In this document: piece after piece, positions 1-5,749 of the stretch | Layout: each line of letters starts with the position of its first letter | How positions within the stretch are numbered: position 1 is the stretch's first letter | Assembly (NCBI GenBank): GCA_011526335.1 | Contig: WTJB01000121.1 | Coordinates: 1-8,258 of the forward strand | Source of the DNA: Candidatus Arcticimaribacter sp. | GTDB lineage: Bacteria; Bacteroidota; Bacteroidia; Flavobacteriales; Flavobacteriaceae | Reading direction: 5' to 3' | DNA length: 8,258 nt | The notes under the pieces: generated by a model | Database searches by the model: none | Seen by the model: only the letters and a program-made list of their open reading frames with translations | Told to the model about the DNA's origin: nothing | Program-made: the position numbers and the translations under genes

Positions 1-1
1 G

Positions 2-523
2 TTAAAGACACCACCACGACCGCCACCACCGCCACCACCAGCACCCGAGGTTATCGAGATTGAGGAAGACGAAGAGGAGGTAGAAGAGACGGTAATCAAA
101 TCTACTGAAACGGACCAAGAAGAAATCGTTGAAATAGAAGACATCGAAGTAGAAGATGATTTTGAAGACGTTGACGTTCCTTTTGCCGTTATTGAAGATG
201 TACCCATCTATCCTGGTTGTGAACGTGTAGCGAAATCAGAAAGAAGAAATTGTTTCCAAGATAAAATCAATAAACACATCCGTAAGAACTTCCGTTATCC
301 TGAAATTGCTCAGGAAATGGGTATTCAAGGGCGTGTTTACGTAAACTTTATCATCGCAAAAGACGGTTCTATCACGAACGTTCGTATGCGAGGACCCGAT
401 AAAAATTTAGAAAAAGAGGCCGCTCGAATCATTTCTCGTTTGCCTAAAATGACTCCAGGAAAACAGAGAGGACGTCCGGTACGTGTACCCTTTAGTATTC
501 CCATTACCTTCCGTCTTCAGTAG
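2..523 (+). CDS. tonB: TonB family energy-transducer protein, C-terminal part (5' end outside window)
   Basis: The frame is open from the left edge (first full codon at 2) to the TAG at 521-523, giving 173 residues; the start and N-terminal membrane anchor lie upstream. TonB carries energy from the inner-membrane ExbB/ExbD proton channel to outer-membrane TonB-dependent receptors. Visible parts, numbered from the edge, are a run of seven prolines (residues 7-13), a very acidic spacer (residues 16-58, 24 of 43 are Asp/Glu), then YPGCE with Cys73 and a second cysteine, Cys84, and a TonB C-terminal domain (about 95-173). That domain has RYPEIAQEMGIQGRVYVNF, the DGSI turn, GPD and a final IPITFRLQ strand, all typical of the family. 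The cysteine pair upstream of the domain is familiar from flavobacterial TonB proteins and may form a disulfide (inference). An internal ATG at 317 lies inside the folded domain and is not a credible start. A terminator follows, so the gene is not cotranscribed with ctaB. Confidence 0.92.
   Translation, partial: LKTPPRPPPPPPPAPEVIEIEEDEEEVEETVIKSTETDQEEIVEIEDIEVEDDFEDVDVPFAVIEDVPIYPGCERVAKSERRNCFQDKINKHIRKNFRYPEIAQEMGIQGRVYVNFIIAKDGSITNVRMRGPDKNLEKEAARIISRLPKMTPGKQRGRPVRVPFSIPITFRLQ
11..46 (+). repeat. CCA/CCG trinucleotide run encoding a proline stretch
   Basis: Near-perfect CCA/CCG/CCC codons, interrupted by one Arg and one Ala codon, encode the proline-rich start of the periplasm-spanning region of TonB. 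This is low-complexity coding sequence and could vary in length between strains; nothing suggests a mobile or regulatory repeat. Confidence 0.6.
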
Positions 524-543
524 TCATTTACGAAATCCATTAG

Positions 544-575
544 AAACCCGAAGTTTTGCTTCGGGTTTTTTATTT
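544..575 (+). terminator. Rho-independent terminator after tonB
   Basis: A 10-bp perfect stem (AAACCCGAAG at 544-553 pairing with CTTCGGGTTT at 559-568) closes a 5-base loop and runs into a T tract (566-571, then ATTT). It lies 20 bases after the tonB stop. Its A-rich 5' side gives it some bidirectional character, but no gene on the minus strand would use it here. It separates tonB from the oxidase operon. Confidence 0.9.
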
Positions 576-591
576 AATAAAACCTTGTACC

Positions 592-624
592 TTATGGTAA
601 TTCCTTTGGGCTACACTATCTTTG
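592..624 (+). promoter_or_regulatory. Putative housekeeping promoter of the ctaB operon
   Basis: TATCTTTG at 617-624 is a perfect match to the Bacteroidota -7 element TAnnTTTG. The -33 region about 19-20 bases upstream (TTATGG, 592-597) only weakly resembles TTTG/TTG. Transcription would begin near 629-632, giving a leader of about 15 bases that is A-rich (AAGAAAGAAAGTAA) with no Shine-Dalgarno, as is usual in this phylum. The terminator just upstream supports a new transcript starting here. Confidence 0.6.
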
Positions 625-644
625 CCCCGGAAGAAAGAAAGTAA

Positions 645-1556
645 ATGTCATTGGATACCACCATAAAATCTACCCGTTCTTCGGTGTTAGAAGATTTCAA
701 GCAAATCACCAAAATGCGCTTGGCTCTCAGTGTGGTTTTTTCTTCTATCGCAGGATATCTTTTAGCGGCAGATCAAATAGATTTTTCTAAGATGCTGTTG
801 TTGGCCTTGGGAGGCTACCTTATGGTTGGGGCGTCAAATGCCTTTAACCAAGTCATTGAAAAAGATTTGGATGCTCTGATGCAGCGAACCCAAAACCGAC
901 CTCTTCCGGCTGGGCGGATGCAACCCCAGACCGCATTGTTGATTGCAGTAATCATGACCCTTTTAGGGATGTGGGTGCTTTACACCATCAACTATAGAAC
1001 AGCCTTTTTTGGGGGGATGTCTATAGTGCTTTATGTAGCCCTTTACACCCCGTTAAAAACCAAAACACCCCTGGCTGTTTTTGTAGGAGCTTTTCCGGGA
1101 GCCATTCCGTTTATGTTGGGCTGGGTCGCCCATACCAATGCTTTTGGTGTAGAGCCGGGGCTGCTGTTTATGCTTCAGTTTTTTTGGCAGTTCCCACATT
1201 TTTGGGCCATTGGTTGGATGTTGGATGAAGACTATAAAAAAGCCGGATTCAAAATGTTACCCACCGGGAATCCCGATCAAGCGACCGCTTTTCAAGTAGT
1301 TTTTTATACCCTATGGATGATCGCCATTTCACTATTGCCCTACACCAACTACACGGGGAGTTTGTCCCTTAGTGCAGTTGGAGCTCTTATTGTATTGGTT
1401 TTGGGCGGTGTAATGTTGTATTTTGGGATACAATTGATGTTAAAAAAATCGAAAGAAGCAGCGCGCTTGCTTATGCTGAGTAGCGTTGTCTATATTTCTT
1501 TGGTTCAGATAGTTTATGTAATGGATAAAATGATTGGAGAATGGATAAGTCTTTAG
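645..1556 (+). CDS. ctaB: Heme O synthase (protoheme IX farnesyltransferase)
   Basis: This inner-membrane UbiA-superfamily prenyltransferase transfers a farnesyl group from farnesyl diphosphate to heme b, making heme O, the precursor of heme A for aa3/caa3 oxidases. At 303 residues it has the normal length. The first Asp-rich substrate motif is at 68-90 (N68-Q, D74, D76, then RTQNRPLPAGR, the CtaB/COX10 form of the UbiA motif). YTPLKTKTP is at 134-142, and the second Asp-containing loop, DEDYKKAGFKMLP, is at 194-206 after FWQFPHFWAIGW. About eight or nine hydrophobic helices are visible. The ATG at 645 lies just after an A-rich leader behind a TAnnTTTG box, which supports this start. It opens the oxidase operon and its last 16 bases overlap the next gene, implying translational coupling. 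Heme A synthase (CtaA), the next enzyme, is not in the window. Confidence 0.96.
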   Translation: MSLDTTIKSTRSSVLEDFKQITKMRLALSVVFSSIAGYLLAADQIDFSKMLLLALGGYLMVGASNAFNQVIEKDLDALMQRTQNRPLPAGRMQPQTALLIAVIMTLLGMWVLYTINYRTAFFGGMSIVLYVALYTPLKTKTPLAVFVGAFPGAIPFMLGWVAHTNAFGVEPGLLFMLQFFWQFPHFWAIGWMLDEDYKKAGFKMLPTGNPDQATAFQVVFYTLWMIAISLLPYTNYTGSLSLSAVGALIVLVLGGVMLYFGIQLMLKKSKEAARLLMLSSVVYISLVQIVYVMDKMIGEWISL

Positions 1557-2113
1557 CAGAAAAAAATGTACGGGCAAAAAAAATGATGCTGTGGTTTTCA
1601 ATGATCAGCATGACCATGACTTTTGCCGGCTTGACAAGTGCCTATGTGGTTAGTAGCTCCCGCGCAGATTGGCTTGAAGGTTTTGCAATGCCCACGGCAT
1701 TTAGCATCAGCACCCTCATCATTGTTTTGAGTAGTGCGAGTTTTTATTTGGCAAAACAGCGATTGAAACAAGATCAATTGGGGCAATTCAAACTTTTGTT
1801 ATGGGCTACGCTAGCCCTAACCCTTTTGTTTATCTATTTTCAATTTCAAGGCTTTGCTGAGGTCATTGCACAGGGATATTATTTTACAGGAGCCCAAAGT
1901 TCCATAACTACCTCATTTTTATATGTTTTGGTTTTGTTGCATATCGCCCACTTGGTTGGCGGTATAATTGTTCTCTTGGTGGTATTGACCCGAGCCTATT
2001 TGGGGAAATACTCTCCTGAAAATTTACTGGGAATAGAATTGGCCGAACTCTTTTGGCATTTTCTCGATTTCCTCTGGTTATATTTATTTGTCTTTCTCAG
2101 TATTTATCAGTAA
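1541..2113 (+). CDS. Cytochrome c oxidase subunit III-like protein, first copy (short form)
   Basis: This 190-residue protein has five predicted helices (about 15-38, 55-73, 85-105, 125-152, 170-188), matching the short, five-helix version of heme-copper oxidase subunit III. Family marks are the paired histidines H134/H137 in the fourth helix and FWHFLDFLWLYLF near the C-terminus (H173, D176, W179), equivalent to the usual YWHFVD..W. It is divergent: where subunit III normally has an acidic residue in the first of these helices, this copy has Met24 (SMISMTMTF), and the QxxEW motif at the end of the third helix is not recognisable (QFQGF). It overlaps ctaB by 16 bases; the ATG at 1541 is preferred over Met15/Met16 because the intervening charged residues make a normal N-terminus. 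It probably partners the longer copy that follows, in the same oxidase or as an alternative subunit (inference). Confidence 0.88.
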   Translation: MDKSLAEKNVRAKKMMLWFSMISMTMTFAGLTSAYVVSSSRADWLEGFAMPTAFSISTLIIVLSSASFYLAKQRLKQDQLGQFKLLLWATLALTLLFIYFQFQGFAEVIAQGYYFTGAQSSITTSFLYVLVLLHIAHLVGGIIVLLVVLTRAYLGKYSPENLLGIELAELFWHFLDFLWLYLFVFLSIYQ

Positions 2114-2120
2114 AAACATT

Positions 2121-2128
2121 TAAATTTG
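2121..2128 (+). promoter_or_regulatory. Possible internal -7 promoter box before the second subunit III gene
   Basis: TAAATTTG matches TAnnTTTG exactly and sits in the 40-base gap 26 bases before the next ATG. No convincing TTTG/TTG lies at the right distance upstream, and AT-rich gaps make chance matches likely, so this is only a weak candidate for an internal promoter. Confidence 0.25.
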
Positions 2129-2153
2129 TAGTTATTAATATTTGACTTAATTT

Positions 2154-3134
2154 ATGGAAGTTACAGCAACCAATCCCAATGAAGAAACCAACGTTTGGGG
2201 AGGCGGAAACAAACCTTTGAATGCTAGTTATGGCAAGATGATGATGTGGTTTTTTATCGTATCAGATGCGCTAACGTTTACAGGATTTTTGGTCGCCTAT
2301 GGATTTTCACGATTCAAGAATATCGACTCTTGGCCCATAGCAGATGAGGTGTTTACTCACTTCCCGTTCTTGCATGGTGTAGATGCGCCTATGTACTATG
2401 TGGCTTTGATGACTTTTATTTTGATTTTCTCTTCTGTAACCATGGTACTCGCCGTGGATGCAGGGCATCACATGAACAAAGCAAAAGTTACCTTTTATAT
2501 GCTTTTGACCATTATTGGTGGAGCCATCTTTGTTGGGTCTCAAGCCTGGGAATGGAAAAATTTCATCAAAGGAGAATACGGTGCCTTAGAAACACGCGGA
2601 GGACAAATATTACAATTTGTTGATGCCAATACGGGCAAACGTGTAGCCCTAGAGGCTTTTGCAGCAGACATTGCTACCGATAGAACAACACATGAAAACA
2701 GCAACGGAATATGGTTTAAGAGCGAATCTACTTTGCCAACCTACTCGGTCGCTGAAGTACAAGCAGGTTTTGCTGCCAATGAAAATTTGGTCATCAAAAG
2801 CGAAAAAATCGACGCCGAGGGAAAGAAAATTATCCTTTCACGCGAAGCGTCGCTGGATAAAATCCAAAATGCAGTAGCGGTTGTAGAAGGAGCCAACCTG
2901 ATTCACAATGAATACGGTAACCGTCTCTTTGCTGATTTCTTCTTCTTTATTACAGGTTTCCACGGTTTCCACGTATTTTCAGGGGTAGTGATTAACATCA
3001 TTATTTTCTTTAATGTGGTGATCGGAACCTATGAGAAAAGAGGACACTACGAAATGGTAGAAAAAGTTGGATTGTATTGGCACTTTGTCGATCTCGTTTG
3101 GGTATTTGTATTTACTTTTTTCTATCTGGTTTAA
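2154..3134 (+). CDS. Cytochrome c oxidase subunit III, second copy with a large hydrophilic insert
   Basis: This is a subunit III protein of a heme-copper (aa3/caa3-type) oxidase, an inner-membrane subunit that packs against subunit I. At 326 residues it is much longer than the usual five-helix form of about 190-210. Helices are at about 28-51, 80-101, 112-131, 258-290 and 302-325. Conserved features are D38 (VSDALTF, at the usual Glu position of the family), QAWEW (E133), TGFHGFHVFSG (H270, H273) and YWHFVDLVW (H310, D313). The extra length is a soluble segment at about 144-252, between the third and fourth helices, flanked by two EYG tripeptides (141-143 and 253-255). By the known topology of subunit III this loop faces the periplasm. 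The start at 2154 precedes an N-terminus of ordinary character. It follows the first copy by 40 bases and is followed by the subunit IV-like gene after 18 bases. Confidence 0.93.
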   Translation: MEVTATNPNEETNVWGGGNKPLNASYGKMMMWFFIVSDALTFTGFLVAYGFSRFKNIDSWPIADEVFTHFPFLHGVDAPMYYVALMTFILIFSSVTMVLAVDAGHHMNKAKVTFYMLLTIIGGAIFVGSQAWEWKNFIKGEYGALETRGGQILQFVDANTGKRVALEAFAADIATDRTTHENSNGIWFKSESTLPTYSVAEVQAGFAANENLVIKSEKIDAEGKKIILSREASLDKIQNAVAVVEGANLIHNEYGNRLFADFFFFITGFHGFHVFSGVVINIIIFFNVVIGTYEKRGHYEMVEKVGLYWHFVDLVWVFVFTFFYLV

Positions 3135-3152
3135 ATTTAAAAAAACACACTA

Positions 3153-3536
3153 ATGGCACACGATACACAAAACTTAGCCATCTTTAGAGGACTACTAAAA
3201 TTCAAATCGAACGTACAAAAGATTTGGGGCGTTCTGATCTTCTTGTCTATAGTGACTACTGTAGAGGTTGTATTGGGGATTTTAAAACCCGTCAGTTTAA
3301 TGGCTCCCTTTCTTGGGATGAAAATTCTCAACTGGATCTTTATCATTCTCACCATTGTAAAAGCCTACTATATTGCGTGGGATTTTATGCACATTCGCGA
3401 TGAAAAAGGATCTTTTAAAGGGTCTATAGTATTGCCTTTATTGATTTTAATTCCTTACTTGGCCTTTATCCTTATCGTAGAAGCAGATTATATCTACGAG
3501 GTAATGTCCAACGGATTTATTAGTTGGAATTTCTAA
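3153..3536 (+). CDS. Cytochrome c oxidase subunit IV-like small membrane protein
   Basis: This 127-residue protein has three predicted helices (about 22-43, 58-79, 91-112). It belongs to the prokaryotic cytochrome c oxidase subunit IV (CyoD/CtaF-like, COX4_pro) group, small non-catalytic subunits that stabilise heme-copper oxidases in the inner membrane. Support comes from the three-helix layout, the short charged link MHIRDEKGSFKG after the second helix, and its position directly behind the subunit III gene. Sequence conservation in this group is low, so the call depends partly on context. The ATG at 3153 follows an A-rich leader (AAAAAAACACACTA) and no Shine-Dalgarno is present. The next gene starts 9 bases after its stop. 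Confidence 0.85.
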   Translation: MAHDTQNLAIFRGLLKFKSNVQKIWGVLIFLSIVTTVEVVLGILKPVSLMAPFLGMKILNWIFIILTIVKAYYIAWDFMHIRDEKGSFKGSIVLPLLILIPYLAFILIVEADYIYEVMSNGFISWNF

Positions 3537-3540
3537 GTCA

Positions 3541-3558
3541 CCTCGATGAAAAACGAGG
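3541..3558 (+). other. Small inverted repeat enclosing a start codon
   Basis: CCTCG (3541-3545) pairs with CGAGG (3554-3558), leaving an 8-base loop that contains the ATG at 3546-3548 of the cysteine-free SCO-like gene. The stem is only 5 bp, so a role in translation is conjecture. Confidence 0.25.
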
Positions 3559-4211
3559 CGATAAAAAAGTTTACGGTACTGGGGATACTTTTTATCTTCC
3601 CCATTGTCATTTATCTTTTTTTGTCCTCCGGGATAAACAACTTCGCCCGTTTACCTATACTCACCGAGTCCATTGATGAAATTACGGCTTGGGACACCTT
3701 AGCCGATGCACCGCACCAACTGCAAGACAACATTACTGTGTTGGGCTTTTGGGGCAGTGACTTGGACCAAAGAAAAGGCGATGCCTTTAACCTTAACCAA
3801 AAAATCTACAAGCGCTTCTACCAATTTGACGATTTTCAGTTTGTCATGGCGGTAGAGAAGGGGCAAGAAGATAAGATACAATCCATCTTAGCGGATTTGG
3901 AGTCAGGGGTAGGGACAGACCTGGTAAAATGGAGGTTTATTTTGGGGAGTCCTGCTGAAATTCAATCCCTCTTTTCAAGTCTAAAGTCAGACGTCCAGCT
4001 CAATGAAAAAAACAGTACCTCTACCGTGTTTATTATCGATCGTAAACGAAAGTTGCGCGGCCGTGATGATGACGAAGATGTAGGGACATTGTTCGGATAC
4101 AACACCTCTTCTGTAGCCGAACTCAACAGTAAAATGACCGATGATGTGAAGGTTATATTGGCGGAATATCGTTTGGCATTAAAGAAAAACAACAGCAACA
4201 GAGCCAAGTAG
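3546..4211 (+). CDS. Membrane-anchored SCO-like protein lacking copper ligands
   Basis: This 221-residue protein has one N-terminal membrane segment (about 9-28) and a probable periplasmic domain; databases would probably label it hypothetical. I read it as a degenerate paralogue of the SCO protein encoded next door. Three blocks line up: ITVLGFWGSD..NLNQKIYKRF (63-91) with the SCO cysteine-loop segment, without gaps; KWRFILGSPAEIQSLF (128-143) with the SCO segment around YWHFLTTPDKSDVYAL; and VFIIDRKRKLRGRDDD (161-176) with FALIDRNGYIRSRQDD. The two SCO cysteines fall at Leu73 and Lys77 and the SCO histidine at Ser157. The protein has no cysteine at all and only one histidine (H57). It therefore cannot bind copper like SCO or act as a thiol oxidoreductase. 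A role as an assembly partner in the oxidase operon is inferred from position. Alternative: an unrelated thioredoxin-fold protein. Confidence 0.72.
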   Translation: MKNEAIKKFTVLGILFIFPIVIYLFLSSGINNFARLPILTESIDEITAWDTLADAPHQLQDNITVLGFWGSDLDQRKGDAFNLNQKIYKRFYQFDDFQFVMAVEKGQEDKIQSILADLESGVGTDLVKWRFILGSPAEIQSLFSSLKSDVQLNEKNSTSTVFIIDRKRKLRGRDDDEDVGTLFGYNTSSVAELNSKMTDDVKVILAEYRLALKKNNSNRAK

Positions 4212-4214
4212 TTT

Positions 4215-4245
4215 TTCGTCTATTCAAACCGTTTAATTATCTTTG
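4215..4245 (+). promoter_or_regulatory. Putative internal promoter at the start of the SCO gene
   Basis: TATCTTTG at 4238-4245 is identical to the box before ctaB and fits TAnnTTTG perfectly. TTCG at 4215-4218, one mismatch from TTTG, lies 19 bases upstream, the expected spacing. The box ends only three bases before the ATG at 4249, so a transcript from it would be leaderless or nearly so. That makes function uncertain, but the match also argues against the TTG at 4243-4245, which lies inside the box, as the start codon. Confidence 0.4.
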
Positions 4246-4248
4246 AGC

Positions 4249-4953
4249 ATGAAAAAGAATTCCTCTATAGGTCTTGTCGTTACTATACTGATTTTCAGTA
4301 TTCTTTTTATCCCAAAAATCATTGATCGTATTCAGAATGATACAACGGTAGGCAGCAATAGATCTGTAAAGCCAGGCCATAAAGGATTGGACTTTATCCG
4401 CATTGACAACGAGGCGAGAAAGGTTCCTGAGTTTATTTATCTCAACCAAGACAGCCTTTACATTTCAAATGAAGATTATGCCGACAAGGTTTATCTTGTC
4501 GAGTTTTTCTTTACGCGCTGCCCCTCTATCTGCCCGATCATGAATAAAAACATGAAAAAGATTTACGATATCTATGGCCATAGAGAAGACTTTGGGATAG
4601 CCTCTTTTACCATAGATCCAGAACACGATACCCCCTCGGTGTTGAAGAGTTATGCTGAATTCTATGTGGACAAAAATCCGTACTGGCATTTTTTAACCAC
4701 CCCAGATAAGTCTGATGTTTACGCTTTAGCCAATAAAGGATTTAATATTTTTGCAGAAGTAAACCCCGCGGTTGCTGGAGGATTTGAACATCAAGGCTAT
4801 TTTGCCTTAATCGACCGCAACGGTTACATTCGTTCCAGACAGGATGATTATGGCAACCCTAAAGTGTATTATTTAGGGCTCGACCAAGAAGGAGATGAAC
4901 AACAAGATGTTGCGCTTTTGATAGAAGATATAGAACGCTTATTAAACGAATAA
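4249..4953 (+). CDS. sco1: SCO1/SenC family copper chaperone for cytochrome oxidase
   Basis: SCO proteins are membrane-anchored periplasmic thioredoxin-fold proteins that deliver copper to, or reduce the cysteines of, the CuA site of oxidase subunit II. With the ATG at 4249 the protein has 234 residues: a membrane anchor at about 7-23, then the SCO domain from about 50. Its copper motif is intact, with C91 and C95 in FFFTRCPSICPIMNKNM and the later histidine H181 (GGFEHQGYFALID). TIDPEHDTPSVLKSYAEFY and the LTTPDK segment are also typical. The frame can be extended two codons to a TTG at 4243, but that codon overlaps a promoter-like box and ATG is the usual start, so I prefer 4249. It follows the cysteine-free paralogue by 37 bases and precedes the DUF420 gene by 2 bases. 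Confidence 0.94.
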   Translation: MKKNSSIGLVVTILIFSILFIPKIIDRIQNDTTVGSNRSVKPGHKGLDFIRIDNEARKVPEFIYLNQDSLYISNEDYADKVYLVEFFFTRCPSICPIMNKNMKKIYDIYGHREDFGIASFTIDPEHDTPSVLKSYAEFYVDKNPYWHFLTTPDKSDVYALANKGFNIFAEVNPAVAGGFEHQGYFALIDRNGYIRSRQDDYGNPKVYYLGLDQEGDEQQDVALLIEDIERLLNE

Positions 4954-4955
4954 TT

Positions 4956-5492
4956 ATGGAAAAAAACACGACCAACCCCCAAGCTCTAAAGTATAAGAAT
5001 CTCATCATAGCCGTTTCTGTTTTGATTCCTGTTGTTGTGGCGATTCTATTTCGTATTCGTTTAGAAAACGTTCAGCCTTTGTCTTTTTTACCGCCGATAT
5101 ACGCTGGCATTAACGGCTATACTTTTTTGGTTTTGTTAGTAGCCTTGTGGGCCATTAAAAAAAGAAAGATCACCTTGCACGAACAGTTGATGAAGACCGC
5201 TATTGGGCTTTCCTTGGCTTTTTTGGTCATGTATGTTGCTTACCATTTAACCTCCGATCCTACGCCCTTTGGTGGTGAGGGAACGATAAAGTACGTCTAT
5301 TACTTTATTTTAATATCGCATATATTGCTGTCCATTGCGATCATTCCTTTGGTGTTGATTTCTTATGTACGCGCCATCTCAAAGCAATTTACCAATCATA
5401 GAAAGATTGCAAGAGTTACCTTCCCGATATGGCTATACATTACCTTGACGGGTGTTATAATTTATTTGATGATATCACCTTATTATAGCTAA
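4956..5492 (+). CDS. DUF420 (CtaM/YozB-like) membrane protein, probable oxidase assembly factor
   Basis: This 178-residue protein has four or five hydrophobic helices (about 15-33, 50-66, 80-98, 112-138, 153-174) and belongs to the DUF420 family. A member in Firmicutes, CtaM (YozB), is needed for a functional heme-A-containing aa3 oxidase, and family members often sit next to SCO and oxidase genes as here. Histidines at or near membrane boundaries are H75 (TLHEQLMKTA), H97 (YVAYHLTSDPTPFGGEG), H122 (ISHILLS) and H148 (NHRKIAR). They are plausible heme or metal ligands, which would fit a part in cofactor insertion (inference). It starts 2 bases after the SCO stop and the next ATG follows its own stop directly, so all three are surely cotranscribed. 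Confidence 0.9.
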   Translation: MEKNTTNPQALKYKNLIIAVSVLIPVVVAILFRIRLENVQPLSFLPPIYAGINGYTFLVLLVALWAIKKRKITLHEQLMKTAIGLSLAFLVMYVAYHLTSDPTPFGGEGTIKYVYYFILISHILLSIAIIPLVLISYVRAISKQFTNHRKIARVTFPIWLYITLTGVIIYLMISPYYS

Positions 5493-5708
5493 ATGAAAGC
5501 GTTTCCTTTCTTCTTCCTTTTTGTGGTTTTTCTGCTGCTGCCCGAGCATACAGAAGCACAGTGTTCTATGTGTAGAGCTGTCTTGGAAAGTGAAGAAGGG
5601 CAAGCTACTGCTAAAGGAATCAATGACGGCATCGTTTACCTCATGGCCGTTCCTTACCTTTTGGTTGGCGTTGTCGGGTTTGTTGTTTACCGTATGGTAA
5701 AAAAATAA
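5493..5708 (+). CDS. Small secreted/membrane CxxC protein of unknown function
   Basis: This 71-residue protein has an N-terminal signal peptide (hydrophobic core 4-16, probable cleavage after TEA at 20-22), so the mature protein would begin at or just before the CxxC motif (C24-S-M-C27-R). A short polar stretch (28-45) and one C-terminal membrane helix (about 48-66) ending in a basic tail (RMVKK) follow. The mature form would be about 49 residues, exposing its CxxC at the outer face of the inner membrane. The sequence before Cys24 is not a good lipobox, so a lipoprotein is unlikely. The ATG touches the DUF420 stop (TAAATG), so translation is probably coupled. I recall similar small CSMCRA proteins in oxidase operons of Bacteroidota, but no function. 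Copper, heme or thiol handling during oxidase assembly is an inference from the CxxC motif and the neighbours. Confidence 0.82.
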   Translation: MKAFPFFFLFVVFLLLPEHTEAQCSMCRAVLESEEGQATAKGINDGIVYLMAVPYLLVGVVGFVVYRMVKK

Positions 5709-5719
5709 TGCGACGATTT

Positions 5720-5749
5720 TGTAACAAACAGTTCAAAAGAGCGTCTTAT
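5720..5749 (+). promoter_or_regulatory. Putative ECF sigma-factor promoter before the ABC transporter operon
   Basis: TGTAAC at 5720-5725 and CGTC at 5742-5745 (extended CGTCTTAT) are separated by 16 bases. This matches the general ECF sigma promoter layout (an AAC-containing -35 and a CGT-type -10, spacer 16-17). Transcription would start near 5751-5755, about 30-35 bases before the ATG at 5786. No TAnnTTTG box is present in this 77-base gap, so the ECF-type site is the best promoter candidate here. Which sigma factor would use it cannot be told from the window. Confidence 0.55.

Noticed and set aside
8..46. CCA/CCG repeats at the left edge as a CRISPR or microsatellite array
   Set aside because: The units are three bases in the coding phase and encode the proline run of TonB; there are no spacers.
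1598..2543. Minus-strand open frames opposite the two subunit III genes (for example 1598-1786 and 2307-2543)
   Set aside because: They lie wholly inside well-supported plus-strand genes, show no recognisable domain or leader, and their composition reflects the antisense of membrane-helix codons.
2659..2877. Plus-strand open frame in another phase within the insert of the second subunit III
   Set aside because: It overlaps a continuous subunit III frame that resumes its conserved helices afterwards; there is no sign of a frameshift or nested gene.
2915..2926. GTAAC directly followed by CGTC inside the second subunit III gene, resembling ECF promoter elements
   Set aside because: The two elements are adjacent with no 16-17 base spacer and lie within coding sequence.
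4243..4248. TTG start extending SCO by two residues
   Set aside because: ATG at 4249 is the usual start, the two extra residues add nothing to the membrane anchor, and the TTG is part of a perfect TAnnTTTG box.
3962..4689. Minus-strand open frames opposite the SCO-like and SCO genes (3962-4207, 4237-4449, 4465-4689)
   Set aside because: These are antisense shadows of genes with clear family motifs; no promoter-like box or protein features support them.
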